From positions 1-29,230 of IMG/VR virus record IMGVR_UViG_3300043436_000890: a stretch of DNA of 29,230 nucleotides, one strand, 5' to 3'. How positions within the stretch are numbered: position 1 is the stretch's first letter; each line of letters begins with the position of its first letter. A model generated the notes under the pieces. It ran no database searches and was not told the DNA's origin. It saw only the letters and a list, made by a program, of their open reading frames with translations. Position numbers and translations under genes: made by a program. Of this stretch, positions 10,195 to 17,864 are shown one piece after another. The stretch is from a virus.

Positions 10195-11101
10195 ATCTGT
10201 TTGTTCTGTTTGGTAGTTCGTACATGTTAAATCTATTCAAATCATTCTTTATCCTTCTCTGCTTTGCATACACATCTTGCTTCTTGATTTCAATATCAGC
10301 CATAATGAATGCTTCATCAGACAATTGCTTGTAGTATGCAAGCTTTGCCTGAATCTGTTGGAAAGTCTCATCGTTTATTTGATTAGACAAGGTTTCAAAC
10401 ACTTTGTATTTAATAAATGCCTCAACATATTCCCTAATACGATAGTTATCTGGAATCATTTGATTTCCTGCATTATCATATTCTGTTGCATAGAATATCA
10501 AATAAACTCTACCGTTTCTAAAGTTTGTTACAAACTTGTTGTCTCTAATATCAAAAGAATCTGCAGATGAGCTTCCAAGGTTTTTGCAATCCAAAGTACA
10601 GTTAGCTCTTACAGAAATATTTCCTGGTTTTAGGAGATATTGTTTTGTAATGTGAACTGAAGACTGATTGTTTGTTTTATAGACAGCCTGAATAAGCTCA
10701 GGCATACATGTTCCCTCACACTCAGGATTTGTACATGTAGGATTGTTACAAGGAGTTCCTCCTATTGTAAGAGGGCTCACTTGTATTGTTGTAGCTGATG
10801 CAGACTGTGTGTATAAAGAATTTGGTGTTTGAAAAGGATAGCTATCCACTTCTGTGCACAACCAAGCTTCTCTAACAGCAAAGAAGTTGTCTGGAAGTCT
10901 TGCTTGGAAGTCTTGTATATGTAATAGTTCCTCTGTAATGACATACGTTGCTCTACCTAGTTTTCTTAAGCATTTGTCAAGATAGGTGGGAAACATAAGA
11001 TCATCTATTGCTCCTGTATCGAAGTAGCTCTTAAGCTCTTCCTTTACAGTGGAATAAACAATCTCAGGAGATGTAAAGTTGTATTTGTAGTAGTATGACA
11101 T
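10172..11101 (-). CDS. Tail tubular/ring protein (P22 gp4-like, crAss family), 309 aa
   Basis: Structural neck/tail component directly upstream of the muzzle gene, the position of the P22 gp4-like tail tubular protein in crAss-like phages. The N-terminus (YYYKYNFTSPEIVYSTVKEE...LDKCLRKLGRA) is helical and matches remembered family members. The C-terminus is a long basic helix (IMADIEIKKQDVYAKQRRIK), typical of ring subunits that pack against neighbours. An unusual loop at residues 118-132 holds four cysteines with regular spacing (C118, C123, C128, C132), so metal binding or disulfides are possible. It overlaps the muzzle gene by 23 nt and starts 6 nt after the HU-like ring gene stops, so translation is likely coupled. 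Its upstream sequence is AT-rich without a Shine-Dalgarno motif. Confidence 0.75.
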   Translation of the reverse strand: MSYYYKYNFTSPEIVYSTVKEELKSYFDTGAIDDLMFPTYLDKCLRKLGRATYVITEELLHIQDFQARLPDNFFAVREAWLCTEVDSYPFQTPNSLYTQSASATTIQVSPLTIGGTPCNNPTCTNPECEGTCMPELIQAVYKTNNQSSVHITKQYLLKPGNISVRANCTLDCKNLGSSSADSFDIRDNKFVTNFRNGRVYLIFYATEYDNAGNQMIPDNYRIREYVEAFIKYKVFETLSNQINDETFQQIQAKLAYYKQLSDEAFIMADIEIKKQDVYAKQRRIKNDLNRFNMYELPNRTNRYGWRRNN

Positions 11102-11107
11102 TTTATT

Positions 11108-11581
11108 TTATTTTAACCATTCTCTGTAGAGGTGTTGATACTTCTCATCAGTTTTAATGTAATGTGAAAGAAGTCTTGATGTTGTTCTTGTTGGTTTAAA
11201 ATACCAAAGTTCACAGTTCTTTAATCTAGCAGTTTCTTTGAACCACAACCATCCGAAGAAATATCCTTCTGTGTGATAGTTAAAGTTGTAGATGATTTTT
11301 CCTTTCTCTTTGGTTTTTTTCCAATCTACAGGAAGATTTACAAACTCGTTATTCAATCCTTTTAACTTTCTCCTCTTCTTCTTATTGATGGAGAATTCCC
11401 CAAAGCCAAAAGGGAGCTTTGCTCTCTCCCCTGTTTCAAGTATGTAATCTTTGAATGATTCGTTAAATGAATAGATTATGTTTCTCCATTCATCGAACGT
11501 GAGTTTTATTGTAGGATGTTTCTTACAAAAACTTGTGTAGTTTTCTCTACTTGCACTTCTCCAATCTATTTTTACTCTCAT
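11108..11581 (-). CDS. IHF/HU-like ring protein of the neck (crAss family), 157 aa
   Basis: A crAss-like neck protein annotated in this family as an IHF-subunit-like protein. The HU/IHF signature is visible: a helical segment at residues 28-50 (FDEWRNIIYSFNESFKDYIL), then ETGERAKLPFGFGEFSINKK, which parallels the 'L..Ge.v.L.GFG.F' core of HU/IHF, followed by a very basic KKKRRKLK stretch. It is longer than a true HU (~90 aa) and has an aromatic C-terminal extension (FFGWLWF near 108-114). In crAss-like phages such proteins are thought to form rings of the connector rather than bend DNA; this comes from family knowledge. It overlaps the previous stop as TAATG at 11579-11583. Confidence 0.7.
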   Translation of the reverse strand: MRVKIDWRSASRENYTSFCKKHPTIKLTFDEWRNIIYSFNESFKDYILETGERAKLPFGFGEFSINKKKRRKLKGLNNEFVNLPVDWKKTKEKGKIIYNFNYHTEGYFFGWLWFKETARLKNCELWYFKPTRTTSRLLSHYIKTDEKYQHLYREWLK

Positions 11582-12309
11582 TATTTACCTGCAGGTGCGT
11601 TTGGTGATTGTCCATCTACACCATCGTCTGTCATATCTGTTTTAATTTGGAAGTATGTAGATAGGAGCTTTTTAGATGTTAATTCCAACACTTGACTTTC
11701 CAGATAACCAGGGAGTGCAAATTCTTTGTCTAAAGGATTTTTGCACCATTCCTCATCTGTTGCTTGAGGTGTTCCACAGTCACATTCAGGATACATCACT
11801 TCATTAGGAACATCTTGTTCAAAGAATGCAGAAATCCTAATTGCATGCATTAATGGGTTGCTTACATATAAGTAACCATTCATAATCCAATAGTAGTGTT
11901 CCTTCTTGATTATTGGGAGTTTAAGAAGATTTACATATCTATTCACTGTAATCTCTTTGAACTTTGTACCAGTTCCACCCATTGCATTAATTGAATAAAC
12001 TCCCTGTATAACATACTGATAATTTCCTTCAGATATGCGTGGGAGTTTGTATCTGCTTCTTGCTATTGTACATTCATCAACATATTCACAACATTCAGAA
12101 ATAGGAACTTCCACCATCTCTAAACAAGGAATGGTGGTAAACAATGTATTAGTTGCCCAAAGTTTTCTAAGATTAGTTTCTCTTTTTACAAGAAGGAGGG
12201 TGTTATTTCTAATTTCAGAACCAATCACCCTATCTGTAATAAGGCTATCTGTAGACAGCAACTTGTGCATACCACGTACGTCTGAAATAAGTTTTCTAAG
12301 TGTTGACAT
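11581..12309 (-). CDS. Neck ring/connector protein (crAss family), 242 aa
   Basis: Second member of the ring pair that precedes the tubular and muzzle genes in crAss-like phages. The order 242-aa, 157-aa, 309-aa, 2070-aa matches the crAssphage order (two IHF-like proteins, tubular, stabilisation). Residues 1-60 are helical and basic. Two cysteine clusters are visible (C62, C73, C74, C80; and C176, C178, C189). The C-terminal ~50 residues include LESQVLELTSKKLLSTYFQI, a helix such as those at ring interfaces. It has no recognisable enzymatic motif. Both ends overlap neighbours by a single base as TAATG (12307-12311 and 11579-11583), implying coupled, roughly equimolar translation. Confidence 0.65.
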   Translation of the reverse strand: MSTLRKLISDVRGMHKLLSTDSLITDRVIGSEIRNNTLLLVKRETNLRKLWATNTLFTTIPCLEMVEVPISECCEYVDECTIARSRYKLPRISEGNYQYVIQGVYSINAMGGTGTKFKEITVNRYVNLLKLPIIKKEHYYWIMNGYLYVSNPLMHAIRISAFFEQDVPNEVMYPECDCGTPQATDEEWCKNPLDKEFALPGYLESQVLELTSKKLLSTYFQIKTDMTDDGVDGQSPNAPAGK

Positions 12310-13559
12310 TATAAATACTGTTTGAATATATTTGTCATACCATTATGCATTTCTATAAGGAAAGCCGTAAGTTCTCCTTTAGAGCATGTATAACCATTCT
12401 TATCGTCCCATTGACTTTTAGCATTAGAGAATGCTGGGATTTGATAGAACTTAATTCCGTTAAAGTCTTGAGACAACTCATGGTGTTTGTCTCCTGTAAA
12501 GATGTAGAAGTTGTCAAAATAAGACCACTCATCTTTAAATTCCATTGGAAAGATTCCAGCCAGCTTTGCAGGTTTTATTGCATCACCATGATTGAACATC
12601 ATTGCTGTATTTCCGTAAGCCAGATATTTCCTATACTTAGGACTATCGTCAAATGCCACTCTTTTCTCAGTTCTGAAGAATGTTGATAACCAACTAATTA
12701 GATGCCAACCAACATACTCATCGTGATTTCCAGGTACATAAACTACATCAACATCTTGACAATAGTTTAGCAGAAGTGTGATCACTTGTATCTCATGCTC
12801 ACAAATCCTTTTGAAGGATTCCTGATAAGAGACAATGTTTGTTTGAGGAGTTCCTTTTGTGGTGGCATTAGTCCACTCACTGTTAAACTCATCAGAACCT
12901 ATTATGTATTTAATCTGATCTAGGTTGTTTGAAAGTTTTGCTTGACCTAAGATGGTTTCTGTCTTTTCCATAATAACAGCAAACCTTTCATCCATATTGT
13001 TGTTCCCATCAACATCAAATTTGTTTAAATGGGAGTCCTGTTTGTTTATTACCAGACAAGCATATTGCTTTTGTGGTTCTATCTTTGGAGCAATTATTGC
13101 TTGAGAAGATGGTTGATATTCCTTTAGAAACTCAACAAATGAATCTTGGAACGCTTGCTCATTTGTCTTTTTGCTCAACCAAGCTTTAACTTGCCAATGT
13201 GGAGTTTTTGAATTACCCCAATAGTTCTGTACATACTTTGTTATTTCCCACTTGTCTGTATCAATCTTACACTTAACTATAAGATCTTCTAAACTTCTAA
13301 TTTCCTCTAGTGTATTAATGACAATCTCCCCAGTGCCTTTGGAGAGATCTTCTTCATACTTTATAACTTGTTCTTCAAGTTCACTTATGTAGTTTCCAAC
13401 TTCTGCATCATTCCCAATTTCCTCTCGATTCTTTAGTTCTTTCATGAGATCATCAACCTCACTCTCTGTTATATTTAATCTATCTGCGTAAAACTTCTTG
13501 CTTTTTTTCCATTGAAGCATCTGCTCCAATTGGAACAATAGGTGCTGATTAGCTGACAT
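12309..13559 (-). CDS. HTH-metallophosphoesterase fusion protein, 416 aa
   Basis: Calcineurin-like metallophosphoesterase with an N-terminal extension. Motifs in order: DSH at residues 175-177 (DxH motif), GSDEF at 221-225 (GD-type motif), GNHDE at 277-281 (the GNH(D/E) signature), NHGD at 323-326, and GDKHHE at 356-361, where the usual GHxH has Asp in place of the first His. Residues ~10-42 (QWKKSKKFYADRLNITESEV) look like a helix-turn-helix, followed by an acidic helical linker at 50-100. Such a protein could cleave phosphodiesters in nucleic acid or nucleotides; the substrate is unknown. It is the first gene of the neck/tail operon, behind a candidate promoter and after the terminator of the preceding block. 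Phosphoesterases at this position occur in crAss-like phages as far as I recall. The fold is sure; the biological role is not. Confidence 0.8.
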   Translation of the reverse strand: MSANQHLLFQLEQMLQWKKSKKFYADRLNITESEVDDLMKELKNREEIGNDAEVGNYISELEEQVIKYEEDLSKGTGEIVINTLEEIRSLEDLIVKCKIDTDKWEITKYVQNYWGNSKTPHWQVKAWLSKKTNEQAFQDSFVEFLKEYQPSSQAIIAPKIEPQKQYACLVINKQDSHLNKFDVDGNNNMDERFAVIMEKTETILGQAKLSNNLDQIKYIIGSDEFNSEWTNATTKGTPQTNIVSYQESFKRICEHEIQVITLLLNYCQDVDVVYVPGNHDEYVGWHLISWLSTFFRTEKRVAFDDSPKYRKYLAYGNTAMMFNHGDAIKPAKLAGIFPMEFKDEWSYFDNFYIFTGDKHHELSQDFNGIKFYQIPAFSNAKSQWDDKNGYTCSKGELTAFLIEMHNGMTNIFKQYL

Positions 13560-13606
13560 ATGTAAGTTTTAGTTACGAAATTGTAATAAAGGTACGACAT
13601 TATTTT

Positions 13607-13614
13607 CAAATATA
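13607..13614 (-). promoter_or_regulatory. Candidate Bacteroidota-type promoter -7 box for the neck/tail operon
   Basis: The minus strand reads TATATTTG, an exact match to the Bacteroides -7 consensus TAnnTTTG, 48 nt ahead of the phosphoesterase start and just downstream of a strong terminator. The -33 region is weak (only GTTAG-like sequence near the expected place), so a single-box match in AT-rich DNA could be chance. Confidence 0.45.
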
Positions 13615-13661
13615 CCAAATTATTTTAACTAACTTAATTATATAGATTAACGAAATTAGTT

Positions 13662-13691
13662 AAAAAACCCCCAGCATAGAAATGCCAGGGG
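13662..13691 (-). terminator. Strong rho-independent terminator closing the fibre operon
   Basis: As minus-strand RNA, CCCCUGGCAU and AUGCUGGGGG pair over 10 bp (two central G-U wobbles) around a UUCU loop, followed directly by six U residues. It lies 39 nt after the stop of the 152-aa gene and before the promoter of the next operon. The wobble pairs and the U-tract position make it work only in the minus direction. Confidence 0.85.
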
Positions 13692-13696
13692 ATGTT

Positions 13697-13720
13697 CCCT
13701 GTAAAACCAACAAAACAGGG
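13697..13720 (-). other. Second hairpin just upstream of the terminator
   Basis: CCCTGT (13697-13702) and ACAGGG (13715-13720) form a perfect 6-bp stem with a 12-nt loop. It sits between the stop codon of the 152-aa gene and the terminator hairpin, giving tandem hairpins that may protect the transcript 3' end. An overlapping AAAACC/GGTTTT pairing is also possible. Confidence 0.5.
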
Positions 13721-13730
13721 TTTTGATATT

Positions 13731-14189
13731 TTAACATACGCTAACGTCTACAATCAACCCATCTCCAAGAGTTATATAATAAACGTTGCCTTCATAGGAG
13801 TATATACCGTTTGGTGCTACTGTTGTTAGTCCTGAGTCTGTATAAACTGTACATCCAAGTCCAAAACTAATAGCACATGCTGATGTAACGTAATAAGTTG
13901 TAGGAGTTGCTCCACACGCTGCTTCTGGTGTAGTTGCATCATATCCAAGAAGAATAGCTTCTCCTAGAGATGGTCTGATGACTACATCTATGTAATTTGT
14001 ACAATTACCACTAGACTTTATTCTAATTGTGGTTGCTACATCTGGTACCAAAGAAGATGAATATCCTGCAAGAAGAGCACTTTTGGTTATTCCTGTCTCA
14101 AAAGGAGAAGAATATCCATCTGTATTTGAGTAGAGATCAAAGGGACCTGAGTCTGTCCCAGCTGTTGTTAGTGTTATTAATACTGTCAT
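13731..14189 (-). CDS. Small two-module virion/fibre-associated protein, 152 aa
   Basis: Last gene of the fibre block. Residues 1-~68 carry the SGPF module (ITLTTAGTDSGPF...ITKSALLAGYSSS...DVATTIRIKSSGNC), also seen at the N-terminus of the 288-aa tail protein. Residues ~95-152 carry a second Cys-containing module (ACAISFGLGCTVYTDSGL, then PNGIY, then YYITLGDGLIVDVSVC) whose pattern recurs in the muzzle C-terminal region. Both modules look beta-rich. From memory, similar small modules are common in phages of Bacteroidota. It is probably a fibre-associated or adaptor protein; no enzymatic motif was found. The start has no Shine-Dalgarno sequence but has the leader AACCAAATAGATATG, similar to other genes here. 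A terminator follows the stop. Confidence 0.55.
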   Translation of the reverse strand: MTVLITLTTAGTDSGPFDLYSNTDGYSSPFETGITKSALLAGYSSSLVPDVATTIRIKSSGNCTNYIDVVIRPSLGEAILLGYDATTPEAACGATPTTYYVTSACAISFGLGCTVYTDSGLTTVAPNGIYSYEGNVYYITLGDGLIVDVSVC

Positions 14190-14202
14190 ATCTATTTGGT
14201 TT

Positions 14203-15687
14203 TTATGTTGTTGTTGTTGTGTTTACCTTTTTCCAGGTTGGAACATTATCAACCTTAAATACAATTGAAGCATCGTCCACTCTATAGAACATTTCTCCTA
14301 CAACAGCACTTGTTGGAAGAGGAGCACCTGCATCAATAATAGCAAGTCTCAATCCTCTAGATGAGTTTCCTTGATCAACATACCCATCTATATAAGTGGC
14401 ATTTGATTGTATTCTAACAATACCTTTCTGATAGAATGGATCTAAAGGATCATCTTCTTCTGTAGTAGTAACATAAGCTGTTCTTTCGTCCAAATCTGTT
14501 ATTGGGAAATCTCCGTCTATAACTGAGTTGTTTATCCAAACTGCAGGAGCTACACCATTTGAAATAAATGTAAAACCTGTTGTATTTAACGTACCACTTC
14601 TTACACCAGTGATTGGAACAAAAGCACCTGTAAAATCATCTCCTATTTCGTAACTTCTGATTGTGTAAGTTTTTCCAGAGATCCATCCAGGGAACACACT
14701 TCCAAAAGCATTTGGTGTGGTAGTATCAATCCAAGTATCGCTCCATTGAGGTTTTGATACTCTTTCATCAAAGTAGTGAGCTTGTAGTGAAGAATCTGCA
14801 TTAGTTCCCACCATATTCTCAAGAATCTGGAAAGCAACACCTGATGGATATCCACTAGGATATTCTGCAGGAATCCAAGGTTTTACATTAGTTAACCAAT
14901 ATGTAAACGCATTATATGCAGGATTTGGAAGACTGTTGTATTGATAATTTGTTGTCCACATTGCTGTAGAAGATCTAAATGAAATTATTCTACTTCTTGA
15001 TCCTGCTGGTGTAATAGCAATGTTGTCAAATGTATCTAGTGCAGCTAAATTCCTTGAAAATGTAAATTCAGATTGTGGAGTTTGTCCAACTGTTTTATTC
15101 TGAAATATTAAAGCAAAGTTAGATAACTCAATCGCAGTGTTAGTAAGTAATGTTCCTCCCAATTTGACTGTTGTGCCAGTTTTGGTAAGACCATTGTTTA
15201 CTGTTAAATTGCCTATTGTAGAGTTCGAAATGTTTGTAAGTAGTGTGCTGTATGTAGCCTGTTGAATATTACCACTACCATCTGTTACAAGAATGTTTGT
15301 AGGAGTGTTGTTTGTTGTAAGTCCTGCAAAGTTCAACGGAGTTGTTGGACTTGTTGTAATTGTTGTAGCTTGTGTCAATGTTCCTCCAAGAACAATATTT
15401 CCTCCAGTTGCTACAGCCAAACCATTAGAAGCACCTACAACAGATCCCACCTTTTGGACAAGATCTGCATTAGCTATCCCATTTGCATACCAATATTCTA
15501 CAATAGGACCAGCTCCAGATTTAATACCTACAGTGAGTCCTATGTAACGTTGGTAGCTAGGAGTTGCATTATTTGCATTAGTTACGCTTGTGTAATATCC
15601 TGTAGTTCCAAGAAGAGTTGTTCCAAACCTATTGTCTGTAGGTTTTCCTGCTCTAGTATCTATATTGTCATTAAGTATGATAGCCAT
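14203..15687 (-). CDS. Tail/head fibre protein with type-A anchor, 494 aa
   Basis: Fibre-like protein, low in charge and rich in Thr, Asn, Gly and Ser. Residues 1-~80 form an anchor shared with the neighbouring 719-aa fibre (IILNDNIDTRA, KPTDNRFG, PSYQRY, GLTVGI, VEYW). Residues ~85-180 contain two copies of an 'NGL...V.LGGTL...T.I' repeat, typical of triple-beta fibre shafts in phages of Bacteroidota. The part after ~200 is unique and aromatic-rich (PWIPAEYPSGYPSG) and is the likely receptor-binding region. The protein ends in five threonines encoded by a GTT/TGT repeat. It lies in tandem with the 719-aa paralogue (14-nt gap), upstream of the 152-aa gene. A head fibre is as possible as a tail fibre. 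Confidence 0.7.
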   Translation of the reverse strand: MAIILNDNIDTRAGKPTDNRFGTTLLGTTGYYTSVTNANNATPSYQRYIGLTVGIKSGAGPIVEYWYANGIANADLVQKVGSVVGASNGLAVATGGNIVLGGTLTQATTITTSPTTPLNFAGLTTNNTPTNILVTDGSGNIQQATYSTLLTNISNSTIGNLTVNNGLTKTGTTVKLGGTLLTNTAIELSNFALIFQNKTVGQTPQSEFTFSRNLAALDTFDNIAITPAGSRSRIISFRSSTAMWTTNYQYNSLPNPAYNAFTYWLTNVKPWIPAEYPSGYPSGVAFQILENMVGTNADSSLQAHYFDERVSKPQWSDTWIDTTTPNAFGSVFPGWISGKTYTIRSYEIGDDFTGAFVPITGVRSGTLNTTGFTFISNGVAPAVWINNSVIDGDFPITDLDERTAYVTTTEEDDPLDPFYQKGIVRIQSNATYIDGYVDQGNSSRGLRLAIIDAGAPLPTSAVVGEMFYRVDDASIVFKVDNVPTWKKVNTTTTT

Positions 15688-15701
15688 GTTTATTTATTAT
15701 T

Positions 15702-17861
15702 TTAAGGTACTAACGCTATTGTTTTCCAAGCAGAACCATTCCAAACCTGAAGACCAGATACTGTATCGTAATATATATCTCCTGTTGATGGAGAACCTGG
15801 TGCAGATCCTGATGGTGTCAATCTTAATACATCAGTTATAGATGTTCCAACAACTTTTGAATTTCCATTTACATAGAGCTTTACACCAACTGCAGGAACT
15901 GAAACAGCAGCACCTATTACTAATTTTGGATCTAGAGAAAAAGATACACTACTAGATACTGGATTAAGTTCTACACTTCCGTTTCCAAACATTGTAAATA
16001 TACCATCAACACTTCCAGCAACAGTTCCAATAGTAGCGTCTCTTTCTAAATAATTAAATCTAGTTTTTGTTGTTGTTCCAGTAGATTGTGTAACAAATTG
16101 ATATTCAAATCCTGGATAACGACCATCTGCATTTAAATATGCACTGTTTCCAAGAGCATACGCTACTCCAGCATTGACTACATTGTTAGTTGTATAAACA
16201 CCAAATTTATGATCACCATTCCATTCAACAGCAAACCTTTCATAAGGCAATCTCATTGTTCCAGACTCTAGTAATGTTAAAGATCTAAGAACATTTGGAG
16301 TAACAAGTACTGGCGATCTTGCTGAAACATCTTGGAAAAGTGAAACTTTAGTAGAACCGTTGTCTCTAATTACACCATCTCCTAAAGTGTTAGTTGCTGT
16401 AAATCTTGCAACTCTAGCAATAGTACCACTAACTGTAGGAATTGTTGGTAGAGTGTTCCAAGATGGAGCAACCCCTACACCATTAGATTTTAGATATTGT
16501 CCAGATGTTCCATAGTCTGGAACTGGTCCAAGTCCTAATGGTCCATTTATAATTGCAGTTGTACATTGGAATGTGCCATTAACATCTAGTTTATACGCTG
16601 GTGTTATAGTTCCAATACCAATGTTAGTTCCATTATCGTAAATTTGACTATCTACAACTGTAGTACCTGCAACATCCCATTTCAGAAGTCTGTAACCAGT
16701 TCCTGAAGAAGTTATAATTGGGATTGAGAGATTTCCTGTAGCGTCTGGAAAGTATGTGTTATTAATACTAAGTGCAACAGTTCCAGTGGCATTAGGGAAA
16801 CTAATGATTGGTGTACCTGTTATTGTTGGAGCATCAATGGTTAAAGTTCCACCACTCGTAACATCACTAAATGTAAGTTGTGTAGTTGAAAGAGTTGAAC
16901 TATATGAAAGATCGCTTAATGTAATTATTGTACTCGTCATGGAGATTGATGCTCCCGAGACTGTATTGTTTACAGCAATATCACCAAGTCCAAGGTTTGT
17001 CTCTAGTCCTAAACCATCTACAAGGTTTATATCATATCCTGTAGAGGTTTGTGTAGGAGTTATAGCCAACACTTGTTGTAATGTTGGAGTGGATGGAGGG
17101 TTTGTACTAAGATAGTCTGTAAGTGCATTTACAGAAACATAGTTTGTAGTGCTAGTAGGATTAGCAACAATACCTGATGCATTCAACACTCTATTAGCAC
17201 TGTTCTCTGGAACAAATCCAAGTCCTGTATCAATTATATCCCAATCAGTATCTGTAAGTATGCCTGGAGAATTTACAAGTGCTCTCACACTAGCTCCCAC
17301 AGCTACAGGAATCATGTTTAGAAATCCTGCAGAAGAGATGAACCATATATCTCCTTTTAGAATAGTTCCACCACCACCACTACCTCCTGTAGAAGGGTAG
17401 TTTCCTGGGGATGCTATAGGAGCTGGGTAATTTCCTCTATCGTTCAAAAGACCCACAACTAAACCATCTACGTACGATTTCGTAGCTTTTACAGAAGGAT
17501 ATTTTGCATCACTAGCAGCATCTCCAGGTATATCTGTTGAGATGTTTGTTGTAAGCTGTGTAGGAGTGGTTACAGCAATTGTAGGATTTGTTGCAGTTCC
17601 TGTTATAGCAATACCAGAACCTGCGGTTAAGTTTTCAACATTTCCTGCAGAGGATTTCTGTATTAGGTCTAGATCACCTGTTCCAGACTTAAACCAATAT
17701 TCTATAACATTGGTTGTACCAATACCAACAGTTAAACCAACATAACGTTGATATGAAGGAATTGCAGCAATCGCTGCTGCTGTAGAAGCATAGGGACCAA
17801 ATCTATTATCAGTTGGTTTATTGGCCCTTGTATCTATATTATCGTTTAGTATAATTGACAT
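15702..17861 (-). CDS. Fibre protein with type-A anchor and large variable shaft, 719 aa
   Basis: Long fibre protein whose first ~75 residues match the anchor of the 494-aa neighbour (IILNDNIDTRANKPTDNRFG, PSYQRYVGLTVGI, IEYW). The shaft follows, with fibre-type segments: AKYPSVKATKSYVDGL near 120-135, a Gly-rich hinge TGGSGGGG near 158-165, repeated short beta segments at 270-400, and NIGIGTITPAYKLDVNGT near 420-440, a motif frequent in bacteroidotal fibres. The C-terminus has the common GDIYYDTVSGLQVWNGSAWK ending. I see no C-terminal S74 peptidase chaperone. Only 3 nt separate its start from the stop of the upstream 476-aa gene. It probably makes trimeric fibres; the attachment site is unknown. 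Confidence 0.7.
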   Translation of the reverse strand: MSIILNDNIDTRANKPTDNRFGPYASTAAAIAAIPSYQRYVGLTVGIGTTNVIEYWFKSGTGDLDLIQKSSAGNVENLTAGSGIAITGTATNPTIAVTTPTQLTTNISTDIPGDAASDAKYPSVKATKSYVDGLVVGLLNDRGNYPAPIASPGNYPSTGGSGGGGTILKGDIWFISSAGFLNMIPVAVGASVRALVNSPGILTDTDWDIIDTGLGFVPENSANRVLNASGIVANPTSTTNYVSVNALTDYLSTNPPSTPTLQQVLAITPTQTSTGYDINLVDGLGLETNLGLGDIAVNNTVSGASISMTSTIITLSDLSYSSTLSTTQLTFSDVTSGGTLTIDAPTITGTPIISFPNATGTVALSINNTYFPDATGNLSIPIITSSGTGYRLLKWDVAGTTVVDSQIYDNGTNIGIGTITPAYKLDVNGTFQCTTAIINGPLGLGPVPDYGTSGQYLKSNGVGVAPSWNTLPTIPTVSGTIARVARFTATNTLGDGVIRDNGSTKVSLFQDVSARSPVLVTPNVLRSLTLLESGTMRLPYERFAVEWNGDHKFGVYTTNNVVNAGVAYALGNSAYLNADGRYPGFEYQFVTQSTGTTTKTRFNYLERDATIGTVAGSVDGIFTMFGNGSVELNPVSSSVSFSLDPKLVIGAAVSVPAVGVKLYVNGNSKVVGTSITDVLRLTPSGSAPGSPSTGDIYYDTVSGLQVWNGSAWKTIALVP

Positions 17862-17864
17862 ATG

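Noticed and set aside
15262-15705. Plus-strand open frame rich in Cys and Ser opposite the 494-aa fibre
   Set aside because: It is the reverse of Thr/Asn-rich fibre codons, has no conserved pattern and lies fully inside a supported gene. The same applies to the other plus-strand frames, such as 12345-12686 and 26950-27351 (poly-Ser from the Glu run).
15702-17861. S74 intramolecular chaperone at the end of the 719-aa fibre
   Set aside because: The protein ends shortly after the GDIYYDTVSG segment; no Ser/Lys-type autoprotease region with the usual length is present.
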